Positions 44,170-56,905 of a stretch of DNA of 64,000 nt are shown here, one piece after another. The stretch is from Chrysaora quinquecirrha (taxonomy: Eukaryota > Cnidaria > Scyphozoa > Semaeostomeae > Pelagiidae). Position numbers and translations under genes: made by a program. Every line of letters begins with the position of its first letter. The stretch's first letter is position 1. Below the pieces are notes generated by a model that was not told the origin of the DNA, did not search any database, and saw only the letters and a program-made list of their open reading frames with translations. The stretch lies in the NCBI GenBank assembly GCA_014526335.1, contig JACTAT010000014.1, forward strand, positions 1,187,250 through 1,251,249. Direction: 5' to 3'.

Positions 44170-44424
44170 GTATTTTATCTGGTAACAGCAGTAGCCCTAC
44201 GGGAAGTGTCAATGTGTAAAATGTCTTATTTTCAAACTGCTTATATATATATGTTTCATAGAAAATAAACTTATTAGCATGCATGATATCAAGTAAGCAT
44301 TTCACATGAATCATGAGAGCATTGTCAAGTGTCAATGCCTGATTTTTAGACTGCTTAGAAACTTATTAGCATAATGTACATCATCATCTATCGTCTCGAA
44401 ACATACAAGGGAATAGCAAAAGTA
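44170..44424. repeat. Degenerate left flank of the 164-bp satellite
   Basis: Contains decayed monomer pieces (ACTTATTAGCAT, CATGAATCATGAGAGCATTG, GTCAATGCCTG) at irregular spacing. It leads into the uniform array. Confidence 0.6.
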
Positions 44425-47340
44425 TGTTATCCAGTAAGGATTGTCCACTGAGCATATGACTCATCAGTGCATTTTAAGTTTCAATGCTTGTGTGTCAGAC
44501 TGGATTTACTTAGCTACGTCTAATGGGAAATAATCTAATCAGCATATCGTATACCTTATACCAGACTCAACAACAGCACGCAAGTTAAAGTATCCAGTAA
44601 GCATTGTCCACTGAGCATATGACTCATGAGTGCATTTTTAAGTTTCAATGCTTTTGCTTCTGACTGGATTTACTTAGCTACGTCTAATGGGAAATAATCT
44701 AATCACCATATCGTATACCTTATACCAGACTCAACAACAGCACGCAAGTTAAAGTATCCAGTAAGCATTGTCCACTGAGCATATGACTCATGAGTGCATT
44801 TTTATGTTTCAATGCATGTGTTTCTGACTGGATTTACTTAGCTACGTCTAATGGGAAATAATCTAATCAGCATATCGTATACCTTATACCAGACTCAACA
44901 ACAGCACGCAAGTTAAAGTATCCAGTAAGCATTGTCCACTGAGCATATGAGTCATGAGTGCATTTTTAAGTTTCAATGCATGTGTTTCTGACTGGATTTA
45001 CTTAGCTACGTCTAATGGGAAATAATCTAATCAGCATATCGTATACCTTATACCAGACTCAACAACAGCACGCAAGTTAAAGTATCCAGTAAGCATTGTC
45101 CACTGAGCATATGACTCATGAGTGCATTTTTAAGTTTCAATGCATGTGTTTCTGACTGGATTTACTTAGCTACGTCTAATGGGAAATAATCTAATCAGCA
45201 TATCGTATACCTTATACCAGACTCAACAACAGCACGCAAGTTAAAGTATCCAGTAAGCATTGTCCACTGCGCACATGAGTCATGAGTGCATTTTTAAGTT
45301 TCAATGCATGTGTTTCTGACTGGATTTACTTAGCTACGTCTAATGGGAAATAATCTAATCAGCATATCGTATACCTTATACCACACTCAACAACAGCACG
45401 CAAGTTAATGTATCTAGTAAGAATTGTCCACTGAGCATATGACTCATGAGTGCATTTTTAAGTTTCAATGCTTTTGCTTCTGACTGGATTTACTTAGCTA
45501 CGTCTAATGGGAAATAATCTAATTAGCATATCGTATACCTTATACCAGACTCAACAACAGCACGCAAGTTAATGTATCCGGTAAGCATTGTCCACTGAGC
45601 ATATGAGTCATGAGTGCATTTTTAAGTTTCAATGCTTGTGTGTAAGACTGGATTTACTTAGCTACGTCTAATGGGAAATAATCTAATCAGCATATCGTAT
45701 ACCTTATACCAGACTCAACAACAGCACGCAAGTTAATGTATCCAGTAAGCATTGTCCACTGAGCATATGACTCATGAGTGCATTTTTAAGTTTCAATGCA
45801 TGTGTTTCTGACTGGATTTACTTAGCTACGTCTAATGGGAAATAATCTAATCAGCATATCGTATACCTTATACCACACTCAACAACAGCACGCAAGTTAA
45901 TGTATCTAGTAAGAATTGTCCACTGAGCATATGACTCATGAGTGCATTTTTAAGTTTCAATGCTTTTGCTTCTGACTGGATTTACTTAGCTACGTCTAAT
46001 GGGAAATAATCTAATTAGCATATCGTATACCTTATACCAGACTCAACAACAGCACGCAAGTTAATGTATCCGGTAAGCATTGTCCACTGAGCATATGAGT
46101 CATGAGTGCATTTTTAAGTTTCAATGCTTGTGTGTAAGACTGGATTTACTTAGCTACGTCTAATGGGAAATAATCTAATCAGCATATCGTATACCTTATA
46201 CCAGACTCAACAACAGCACGCAAGTTAATGTATCCAGTAAGCATTGTCCACTGAGCATATGACTCATGAGTGCATTTTTAAGTTTCAATGCATGTGTTTC
46301 TGACTGGATTTACTTAGCTACGTCTAATGGGAAATAATCTAATCAGCATATCGTATACCTTATACCAGACTCAACAACAGCACGCAAGTTAAAGTATCCA
46401 GTAAGCATTGTCCACTGAGCATATGACTCATGAGTGCATTTTTAAGTTTCAATGCTTTCGCTTCTGACTGGATTTACTTAGCTACGTCTAATGGGAAATA
46501 ATCTAATCAGCATATCGTATACCTTATACCAGACTCAACAACAGCACGCAAGTTTATGTATCCAGTAAGCATTGTCCACTGCGCATATGAGTCATGAGTG
46601 CATTTTTAAGTTTCAATGCTTGTGTGTCAGACTGGATTTACTTAGCTACGTCTAATGGGAAATAATCTAATCAGCATATCGTATACCTTATACCAGACTC
46701 AACAACAGCACGCAAGTTAATGTATCCAGTAAGCATTGTCCACTGAGCATATGAGTCATGAGTGCATTTTTAAGTTTCAATGCTTGTGTGTCAGACTGGA
46801 TTTACTTAGCTACGTCTAATGGGAAATAATCTAATCAGCATATCGTATACCTTATACCAGACTCAACAACAGCACGCAAGTTAATGTATCCAGTAAGCAT
46901 TGTCCACTGAGCATATGAGTCATGAGTGCATTTTTAAGTTTCAATGCTTTCGCTTCTGACTGGATTTACTTAGCTACGTCTAATGGGAAATAATCTAATC
47001 AGCATATCGTATACCTTATACCAGACTCAACAACAGCACGCAAGTTTATGTATCCAGTAAGCATTGTCCACTGCGCATATGAGTCATGAGTGCATTTTTA
47101 AGTTTCAATGCTTGTGTGTCAGACTGGATTTACTTAGCTACGTCTAATGGGAAATAATCTAATCAGCATATCGTATACCTTATACCAGACTCAACAACAG
47201 CACGCAAGTTTATGTATGCAGTAAGCATTGTCCCCTGAGCATATGACTCACGAGTGCATTTTTAAGTTTCAATGCTTGTGTTTCTGACTGGATTTACTTA
47301 GCTACGTCTAATGGGGAATTATCTTATTAGCATATCGTAT
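44425..47340. repeat. 164-bp satellite, about 18 monomers, trimeric higher-order repeat
   Basis: Seen: the GCACGCAAGTT landmark recurs at exactly 164-bp steps from 44576 to 47200 (17 occurrences, no indels). Monomer landmarks: TCCACTGAGCATATGACTCA, TGACTGGATTTACTTAGCTA, CGTCTAATGGGAAATAATCT, AGCATATCGTATACCTTATA. Variant monomers recur every third unit: TATCTAGTAAGAATTG at 45396 and 45888 steps, CTTTCGCTTCTG at about 46450 and 46942, each 492 bp (3 x 164) apart. Every core monomer has TGACTCA or TGAGTCA. Confidence 0.95.
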
Positions 47341-48180
47341 ACCGTATACCCCAATCTAAAATGTATGCATGTATGTTCGTATTCGTATGTAAATTTATCC
47401 ATTAAGCATTATACCTATCGACTATATGAGGCATGAGTGCATTGTAATGTGTCAATACTTGTGTTTCAGACATTCTATATTGATGTCTAATGGGAAATTA
47501 TCTTATTAGCATATCGAATACCTTATAACCCAATCTAAAATTTATGCATGTATGTTCGTATGTGAATGTATCCATTAAGCAATACCTATCGACTATATGA
47601 GGCATAACTGCATTGTCATGTGTTAATGCTTGTATTTCTGGGTGCATTTATTAAATGCCTAATGGGCAATAGTCTAATTAGCATATCGTGTACTTTATAC
47701 CAGAATTTTTATTGTATGTATGTATGTCAATATGTAAATGTATCCATTAAGCATTACCTATCGACTATATGAGTCATTAGTGCATTTTCAAGTTGTTAAT
47801 GCTTGTATTTCTGGGTGCATTTATTAAATGTCTAATGGGCAATAGTCTAATTAGCATATCGTATACCTTATACCAGAATTTATATTGTATGTATGCATGT
47901 TCATATGTAAATGTATCCATTAAGCATTACCTATCGACTATATGAGTCATTAGTGCATTTTCAAGTGTCAATGCTTGTGTTTCTGACTGTATTTATTTAT
48001 GTCTAATGGGAAATAATCTAATTAGCATTTCGTATACCAGAATCTTTGGCTTTTAGCCATTTTAGTGAACAGAAGTATATCCATTAAGCATGACATATGA
48101 GTCACGAGAGCATTAGCTATTCATGTTTTCCTGACTGGACTTGTTTTTGTTCAATTGGAAATAATCTAATTATGATGAAG
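47341..48180. repeat. Diverged right flank of the 164-bp satellite
   Basis: Five older monomers with period 171-179 bp, recognised by TCTAATGGG.AATA.TCTAAT and CCATTAAGCATTACCTATCG. TGAGTCA is retained in the last three and lost (TGAGGCA) in the two next to the core. Confidence 0.85.
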
Positions 48181-48427
48181 TAACACACCAAAGTTATTGC
48201 ACTTAAACTTTGTAACAAATTAAGCAAGTTTTTACACCCAATACTGAGAATACAACACATTCACGACCTTTTGTAAAGTAATGGGCAACTCCAACAACCA
48301 TCCGCTGTCTGAAACCTCCAAGGAAACTTCCCAGCCTCATAATAGCATGAAATTAACAGCTTTGCTTCAACTACATGAACAGATTGACGCAGGGAAGTAC
48401 GGACATAGTTTGAGCAATGAAGACAGC

Positions 48428-48428
<1 letters not shown>

Positions 48429-48486
<58 letters not shown>

Positions 48487-48575
48487 CAGTGGTGATGATG
48501 ATGATGATGATGATGATAATGATGATGATGATGATGATTATGATTATGATAATGATAATGATGGTGATGGTGATA

Positions 48576-48627
<52 letters not shown>

Positions 48628-49046
48628 GGGTGATGATGGTGACAGTGGTGGTGATGATGATGATTTTGTTAAAGATGATGATTGCTATTATTATTATCAT
48701 AATAATAATAATAATAATTATTATTATAATGCTGCTGATGATGATGATAATGATGATGATGACGATGATGATGATGATGACAATGAGTATTATGATGATC
48801 ATGACGGCGATGATGACGATAATGAGATGATGATGATCATGATGATGCTGATGATGATAACAAGTACGATGATGATCATGATGATGACGATGATGATGAT
48901 CTTGATCTTGAAGATGTTGATGTTGATTACGATTGATGATTGATGGTGTTGATGATTATGATTATGACAATGAAGTTGATAATGATGATGACGATGATTG
49001 GATGATATTCATTATGATCAACATGATGATGATGATGATGATGTTA

Positions 49047-49078
<32 letters not shown>

Positions 49079-49290
49079 AACGAGTACGATGATGATCATG
49101 ATGACAACGATGATGATGATCTTGATCTTAATGATGTTGATGTTGATGGTGATGATGATAAAGATTTTGATGATGATGATGATTAAGATAATGATCATTA
49201 TGGTGATGGAGACGATGATGGGAAGACGATGGGATGATGTTCATGATGATCATGATGATAATCGTGATGATGATGATCATGGTGAAGATG
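48429..49290. repeat. GAT trinucleotide array
   Basis: About 860 bp of GAT repeats with AAT, GTT and GAC interruptions. A frame from ATG 48281 has 47 non-repetitive codons and then reads poly-Asp; frames on both strands read Ile, Met or Asp runs. I treat all as by-products of the array. Confidence 0.9.
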
Positions 49291-50029
49291 AAAATTATGA
49301 ACACAAACAAATACAGATAATTCAGTAGCCATCTTAATCAAGATCTTCAGCAATGATTGTGCGACTCTGATAGTTTTGGGGTTCGAGTTCATGAGAAAGA
49401 AATTATAAAATTTTAAACAACTTGTTAAGCTACCATGTAAACGACAGAGTATGACCACATTAATGGTGCTTAATTAGCAGACTTAACTGTTGAACCTGGA
49501 TTGATAAGATAGTAATGTACTTAACGATACAGCTGGTAATGTATTTAAGGGCATAAGGAATTTACATACTTCCTGTACACTCGTCTATATCTCAGAAACA
49601 CATTAAGAACCAAACGATGTTTTTAATTAAAAAGGTCCATGTTTATTAACTGCGTATGGCTATCATATCATTCTTAAACCACATTAAGCAATGAGATAAG
49701 AATCTAAGGAGTTATCAGCTGACAGTATTCATAAAAGAAGACTTTTAATATGGTTTAAATCATCCGAAAGCTGCATAAAATATTCGAAGCTCAACTGCTC
49801 AGCCAAAACCTGCCAGTGTTCATGTTATTAAAGAAGCCCGATTCATTGATTTACACACTGATACAAATTCTCACCCGCAAGCCCCGAATCCAAAAGCGAC
49901 ACTTTCGTTTAATTAACCTAAGCATTTCATTCGTTACAGACTTAAGTGGATCGGGAGCATTTAACTAAAGTTGTGAGCATTGGACACACAAGACACCGGG
50001 AAGATCACAGGGAAACCAGTTTTTTTGGG
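49291..50029. other. No feature recognised
   Basis: AT-rich sequence with stops in all frames. No repeat family seen elsewhere in the window. Confidence 0.35.
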
Positions 50030-50211
50030 GTTACTTGCTAAAAGCTGCGCAGTTCCTTTGTGCAGCGGCGGGGAAAAATGGGAAAGGGGGAAAGTGCGAA
50101 GGAGGAAGAATGCGAAGGAGGAGGCAAAAGAAAAATAAATAAAAGAGCTTCCCCTTCGCCTCCTCCTTCGCACTTCCCATGAAGAAACTGCACAGCGATT
50201 AGCAAGTAACG
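50030..50211. mobile_element. 180-bp hairpin MITE
   Basis: GTTACTTGCTAAAAGCTGCG at the left pairs with the right end (inverse GTTACTTGCTAATCGCTGTG). The inner arms GGGAAAGTGCGAAGGAGGA also pair. No target duplication identified. Confidence 0.6.
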
Positions 50212-50426
50212 TTTAGCAAATACGTCTTTGGGAAGACTGGACGTCGAGAACTATAAGTCCAATTTTGGAAGGATCATGTTGTATGGAGGGAAAAGGGATC
50301 AACGGCCAACTCACCCTAGATCCCCATTGCATTTGCCAAGAAAAACACTCATAAGAATGAATACAGAAACTAGCGTTATGTGCACTATAATACATCAAAA
50401 GCCCCATTAGCTCTACATAAGCAATA

Positions 50427-50578
50427 CACTCTTTTTTTGCGAAACAGGTATCTGCTGAAAAATGAAACACAAATATGGGAGCTGAGGCTGAGCAATATTC
50501 TTACAATATTCTTGAAAATAGGATGGTTCTGACCCTGAATATTCTTATAAACAATATTCTCATAAAAAGAAAAGAATG
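50427..50578. mobile_element. TATAAGAA-type MITE, copy 3 (short)
   Basis: Left end CACTCTTTTTTTGCGAAAC. The right end carries the double motif ATATTCTTATAAACAATATT before CATAAAAAGAAAAGAATG. Internal deletion derivative of the copy 1/5 subfamily. Confidence 0.5.
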
Positions 50579-51349
50579 TACACCGTATAACGATGGAGTG
50601 TAGGTGTACGGTGAATCAAACCAGTACCAAGAGCCTGTAAAATGGGGAAATACCCGATATGTTTGTACTAATTTGTACTATAAGCAGATTGCTTGTTTGG
50701 TTCGAATACATCAAAGCAAGACAGATACCCTTAACAATATTACAATGTACTGTAGGCCCTCGGCGGACCCTCCGAAAAATTAACCCGGCCCTGAGAGATC
50801 AGGATGTCACATTGATGTCATGCTGAAGATCAAAAGGTTGCTTTTGCCTTCAATTATATTTTAAATATAAACGACAAATCACTTTTGCAATAAAAGTTCT
50901 ACCTTGATCGAATCAACAAACATTACAGCCGTCGTAGTCCACGCTCCTCCACACCCCACCAACCCGCTCCAACTACTCTGAGGAACAGCAATTATGTTGT
51001 TGTAGTTGTTGGTAGCTGTTTCCGAAAGAGTGGGAGGAATGTAATAAGTCTAACAAAAGATTGTGTTGTTGACTTTTATCATATACGTTGTATTTGCTGT
51101 AAACCTTTATTCAATGATCTCGTTCTCAAACATAAGAAGTCTAAAAATAAAGAACTTTTAGAACTAGACCTTGAGCTATAGGTTCTTTTTTAAATAAAAA
51201 GCGTGTATACATACTTGATACTAAAAACCTTTAAGCAAAAACGAAATTTCTATTCCGGAGAACAATTGTATGTGTATGGACACTCGTTTACTTTGTCAGT
51301 AAAAATTTGAGAGTTTTTACCATATCTCTCTCATCTTGCTGAACTGAAA

Positions 51350-51761
51350 AAACCCTTTTTTTATAAAGAACCACTTTATAAGGAACTTACATGTAGAAAC
51401 CCGAACATTTAAAGTACATACTATATACTACTACTAAAGAGAAAATCAGTAAGGAACCTTCAATGTTGATTACTTTTATCACTGCAAACAGTCAAGAATT
51501 AGATATCCGTTTCCTTTCATATGCAGTGAAAAACACATATTGTATCTACGTTACGAATGTATCAAATGTTTCCTCGATTAGTCTCGAGCTTTGCTTACAT
51601 GCAAGTGTCTCTGTATTGTAAAATAGTCATGACACTGTGTGCAGTTAAAGTTAAGGAAATATTAAGGGACCTTTGGAACTATAATTGACTCAAAATAGGT
51701 CGCAAAATAAGGAACTTTAAGAACTAGGCCTTGAGCTTGGTTCTTTATAAAATAAAATGTG
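51350..51761. mobile_element. TATAAAGAACC-type MITE, copy 4
   Basis: Left TTTTTTTATAAAGAACCACT then TTATAAGGAACTTAC. Right end GGTTCTTTATAAAATAAAAT then GTG. The left 150 bp match the element that starts at 63861 (same TACTACTAAAGAGAAAATCA). Another right end of this subfamily is at about 51140-51216. Confidence 0.6.
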
Positions 51762-52924
51762 TAAGCTCAAACAAAACTTTACCTTTTGTTGGCATTAAAG
51801 AGCGACAGTAAATGGAAGCACTAAGTTATAATGTCCACACTTTTCTGTTGTACATATTCAGCGTACAATGACGATTGGTTATGGGCCTACAACTAGTACC
51901 AAAATCGTTTATGTGCGCCGAGAGCGCGGTACGAAGTGCGCTTGACGGTGCATGTTGCTTGTGAACATCCGAAGTATTTTGGTTCAAAACAATGTAAAGG
52001 AAACTCTTGATGAAAAAGTCGGATGCTGTGAGCAATACAAATTGAAATTAAAAAATACTTTATCATGATTAACATGAAATGAAACGAAAACACTCACCTA
52101 GTGCTGCTCTGTGCTGTGCAAAAACACGACTGCCTCAAAACAGCGATATTATCTGCTTACATACAGCAGCCCAACAAGCGAATTACTCTCCCACAAATAA
52201 GTGCTTTACGGTCTAAATTATTCACTTTACATATAATTGGATTCAGGCTTAGCGGGAAGGAAATTGAGTCGAGCGCAGCATGAAGGCAATCCCTGACTAA
52301 AGCCAACTTCAGCAAAAGACCATTTCAAAATTGGAAATTAAAATCGTATTAATCCTCGCCCCTCTATGTGTGCATAAAGCCTTTGTTATGTAGGAAAGGC
52401 AAAGTAATTTTAATTAATTTCGCTGTGACGATTACGAAGCAGGTTCAGACGAATAATACATAATTAACAACACAGTTATCTATCATACAGAGAAAAACTT
52501 TAGTATTGGATTTCTCCAGCACGTGGCCTTTCTCAATTGAATTACTCTGACCTCGATAGTGGAATAAACAGTATTCTTTTATCGTTTTAAGACCTTAAGA
52601 CAGATTCGATTTGATAGGGATTCAATGAACGATCCTCTTCTTGATATAAAGGATATTTCAGTACATAACTTCATCAGTAAATGTGTCACTTGTATAGGTT
52701 TCTAGGTTTGGCTTAGCCATAAAAGGTTCGCTTCTCAACTTAGGATCAACGCCCGTTAAGTTTGTAAGGGGCGCATGTTTTCTTCCGCGGTCAAACCTTC
52801 TACTTTTCGATCCAGCCCCTACTCAATAAGTCACGTCGAATCAGATAAAGGCATGTCAAGGCCAAGGCACAGCCAATTCCATTCAATTCATATTCAATCA
52901 GGTTAAGTAAAGCAAAGCCACGCC

Positions 52925-53355
52925 TAACCAAGCCAAGCCAAGCCAAGCCAAGCCAAGTCAAGTCAAGTCAAGTCAAGTCAAGTCAAGTCAAGTCAGGCAA
53001 AGCCAAGCCTAACCAAGCCAAGCCAAGCCAAGTCAAGTCAAGCCAAGCCAAGCCAAGCCAAGCCAAGTCAAGCCAAGCCAAGTCAAGTCAAGTCAAGTCA
53101 AGTCAAGTCAAGTCAAGCCAAGCCAAGCCAAGCCAAGCCATGCCAAGCCAAGTCAAGTCAAGTCAAGTCAAGTCAAGTCAAGTCAAGTCAAGCCAAGCCA
53201 TGCCAAGCCAAGTCAAGTCAAGTCAAGTCAAGTCAAGTCAAGTCAAGTCAAGTCAAGTCAAGTCATGTCAAGTTTAGTCAAGTCAAGTCTAGTCAAGTCA
53301 AGTCATGTCAAGTTTAGTCAAGTCAAGTCTAGTCAAGTCAAGTCAAGTAAAGTCA
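52925..53355. repeat. AAGTC / AAGCC pentanucleotide array
   Basis: About 430 bp of CAAGT and CAAGC pentamers in alternating blocks, with rare CATGT and TTTAG variants. The alternation of C- and T-type blocks repeats, suggesting expansion by block duplication. Confidence 0.92.
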
Positions 53356-54112
53356 GGCCAGATCGATTGTTATCTTGTTTAGTCATTTAGTCAATTTTGG
53401 TTTCAAAAAGCCAGGTCATGTCTGCAAAGTAGAACCATCAAGTTTTGAAACATATGCCGACTGTGAAGCTAATTACTAAATTGAGAAAGTCACAGAATAC
53501 ATATGTCAGAAGGGATATAAGGATGACAGAGACGAAAATTCTACTCACCAACAGAATCTTTAGCTGCAGCAAGAAGTTCCCGTCGACATGAACAACTAAT
53601 TAAAGCAAACCCTGAAACTAACTCTTACTCTATATCCTAACAATGACTAACATAACCACACGACTGGATAAACAACATCTTATTACAGATAACAAATTCA
53701 GTTATAATTGAAACACCTTGCGACCAATATTGTGCTTGACAAGAGATAAAAATCTTCATTCTTCCGTAACCATAAACATCTATATTCAGTAGACACATAT
53801 CATTGAATAACACCGATGTCTCCATTAACTTTATCAGAAACCTTTTTCTGTTAAGTTTGTGTTAAGAATTCAACTGTGTATTTCTCTATTCATTTCATGT
53901 TTACTGTTACAATAATGTACAACCCATATTCTTTATGTTCTATTTCAATTAATAAGACGAGAGGATATATAGCGTAATAAATGCTTTTAAAGTGCGTGGG
54001 AAAGTTCACATGTAGAGTATTACTGCACATTAACTATGCAAGAGTATAACTGTACATTATCTTTGCAAGTCTTAAGCATTACGGCTGACAGGCCCAACGA
54101 AAAGTAACAATA

Positions 54113-54490
54113 CACTCTTTTTTTATAAGAATATTGTTTATAAGAATGTTCATGCTCAGAATCATCCTATTTTATAAGAATAATGTAAGAATACTGCTCA
54201 GCCTCAGCTCCCATATTTCTGTCTCATTTTTGAGCAGATCCCTGTTTTGCAATGTTAGAACGAAACTTCATGATTGTTAACAACATTCTTATTGTTATAA
54301 TAGTTAAATTTTTCTTTCGCTCGACCATTTCCTCGAAATGAGATGATTTTTCTTTTAACTATGTTCCCCTGAAACCATATCAGGTTTGAAAAAATAAGAA
54401 TACTTTAACAATATATTCAGGCTCAAAACGAACATTTCTTAAGATTATTGAGGCTGGACAAAATTTATAGTATTGCTATAAAAAAAGAGT
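54113..54490. mobile_element. TATAAGAA-type MITE, copy 5 (378 bp)
   Basis: CACTCTTTTTTTATAAGAAT left, inverse ACTCTTTTTTTATAGCAATA right. The interior is nearly the same as 42520-42890 (AATGTTAGAACGAAACTTCA, TTGAGGCTGG.CAAAATTTA). The TA flank is clear on the left. Confidence 0.7.
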
Positions 54491-56270
54491 ATAATAACTT
54501 GACATGTCATGTCAAGTCAATAAGGAACTGGGTTATAAGAAGTAGGCCTACTCGTTCGTAGTCTTATAACAACATATTCGACAATAAGGAATCTCTTTTG
54601 AGTATCTTTTGCAAAAATAAGTACGGGCCTTTCTATGCACCTGGGTTGATGGAGTTAAAACTGTTGTTATGATTGTTACGCAGTTGTTGTTGTTGCTTCC
54701 AATAGACCTGGGTCAAAGGTAGACTCTTGCTTCGCACGATGCAAAACAGTATTCGTCTAAAATTTTTTGCTTTTGTCCAGCAAAAAATGCTTTTGAACTT
54801 TTTCAAAAGTATTGTTTAGGAGATTCTGCTTGCCAAGCAATGTTTTGCGACGTGGCGTGGCCAAATGTACAAACATTGCTTGTGAAGCAAATTTCGAATG
54901 TTTGACAAACAATGTATATGTTTAATGGTTTGGCCAGGGCCATATTCTTTTCAGGGCTCTACGAAAAATGGCAGAATTATATTTTGCCAATTATCAATAA
55001 TGCTGTTCTACACGCTCCGATTTCCCATTAAACATATGCGAGTTCTCATTTAAACAATGAAACCCAGTAGCTCGTTAGCCGAAACTGAATGTCAAGTGAC
55101 ATTTCGAAAAGATAATTGATGTTTTCTAAAAGCTAGCCTTTTCTTGTCCTGCTGGCAGAGCTATAGCAATATTCCTCGTATGAAATTGCGTATAGTCCCT
55201 TATGTGTGTGTTTTATGAACGTACAGTGTTCAGTACATGATAACGCTTTGCTTCAATTAGGTAGGTGTAGTACCGGCTGTAGTCGCTGAAATATCCGGAA
55301 CAGCGAGAGAAACCAATCAATAAGACCGAAAAACTGAGTTGAACGTCAAATTTAAACAAAATCTCGTGCTTTAAGGGTATTGTTAAAAATGGCACGTTAC
55401 GTGGTTTCTAGGACAACAAAATCGGTAAAACCCGTTATGAAGATGAGCAAAGAAGAACTTACTTTTGACTATATATTCGACTGTTGCTGCCTTGCTTGCT
55501 TACGCTAGAGCGTCTCCGAAGTGCCCTCTCTACCGAACGACTACAGCGCTTTCCACTAATGCAGTTTAATCAAAATGCGAACAGACACAAAAGATACATC
55601 ACTAAACTTAATTACACTTAACAGTGACAATATGTTACCAGCAACACGTTAATGGAACATGCAAATCAAAACCTCATGCCGTGCAAATTAAAAATATTCG
55701 TGTTTTCACAGCTTGTGGTCAATCGCAAATTTAATGATCCAGCTAGAGGGAAACGCACGATATAGATGAAACACTTCATCAAGTAAGATGACTTTCAGTT
55801 GACATTTGCAGGTCTTTCTGTATTACTGTGAGCTTTACTACAATACTTCTGAGCTCTACTCCAATAGCATAGCTATCTGCTTCTGATAGCATTTACACAA
55901 AGTTATTATAGACTTGCTACGTGAGCCGTATAATTCAAAATGATGGACAAAATATGTTGAGACAGATACTCAGTCATATTGAGTGGGGTAAATGTCTCTG
56001 CCCCCCTCCCACATTAAATGTTGATTGCTTTCTGACGGATTTCATTACACATGTTCTGCCAGCATGGTGGATCGATCAATTCTGTGGCATATGAAAAGAG
56101 CTCACTAACATTGAGCTGGGGGGGCAAAGTGATCCAATACGGTTTGTGAAGGTACATTTTCAGTATTGTCGCCCGCCAATTTTGTCCTTGATTGTAGGAC
56201 GCTGAGAATAAGACTCACAAACAAGAAGCAAAATTTTGGGGCTTGTTTGTACTTCTACCTTACTCTGTTG

Positions 56271-56541
56271 CAAGCAAGCAAGCAATCTTTATTTGTCAAC
56301 AGAGGCCAGAGGGCCTGGCAGCTATTAAGCTAATGTAGAAATAGATATACAGCTTGTGACTTCAGACTGTTATTCTATAACGAATACCCCTGGGTGCTCA
56401 TTACTTGAATTTGAAGGATGCACAGCCATAGTTTAGCTGAGTTGACTGTAGTCTTGTGGAAAGTAATCCCGACGAGATTCGATCCCACAAACTGCTGATC
56501 AAGAGCCGAAGGACTTGACCACTCGCCCATACCACCTCCTC
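56271..56541 (-). mobile_element. tRNA-derived SINE with CTTG tail
   Basis: Seen on the minus strand: GGTGGTATGGGCGAGTGGTC (A-box region of a tRNA-Leu/Ser-like head), then GGGATCGAATCTCGTCGGGA (B box GATCGAATC) at the right spacing, a body of about 170 bp, and the tail AATAAAGATTGCTTGCTTGC. This is the classical tRNA-SINE layout with a LINE-derived 3' end. Best preserved SINE in the window. Confidence 0.75.
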
Positions 56542-56736
56542 TCCTGATTGGGTTGCCTCAGAGGCGGACTGAGAGCATCATGGGCCCTGTATATAAAGGT
56601 TTTGCGGGTCCAATTAACATGGTCAAGACGCAAGGCTGCGTGAGGCTGCATGTTGCTGGTTCTTCATTGATTCCGATGTCTCGGTAAAAGTAGAGTAAAT
56701 ATATTCGGTCTTATCAAGGCTGTTTCTGACATTGCA

Positions 56737-56905
56737 TTAGATATGATAGTTACCAATTATTATGACAAAGCCTCTGATATTTAGTTGGGCAACGTTTCGG
56801 GAGAGATTCGTCTCCCATCATCGGGCATTGATGGGAGACGGATCTCTTCCGAAACGTTGCCCAACTAAATAGCCAAGGCTTGTCATGATAAGTGGTGACT
56901 ATCAT
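56737..56905. repeat. 170-bp perfect-looking hairpin
   Basis: TTTAGTTGGGCAACGTTTCG and the following GAGATTCGTCTCCCATCATC pair with their inverses across a short loop. The outer arms (CATGATAGT..ACCA) also pair. It could be a foldback MITE or two head-on copies of a retroelement end. Confidence 0.7.

Noticed and set aside
44425..48180. CRISPR-like regular repeat array
   Set aside because: Monomers are contiguous 164-bp satellite units without unique spacers, in a eukaryotic context with introns.
48281..48943. 220-codon frame with 47 ordinary residues followed by poly-Asp
   Set aside because: The GAT array reads open in several frames on both strands; no homology or splice evidence supports the leader.
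53535..53600. Possible short minus-strand exon (CSCRRELLAAAKDSV followed by GTGAGT)
   Set aside because: An acceptor-like and a donor-like site are present, but no homologous family and no neighbouring exon.
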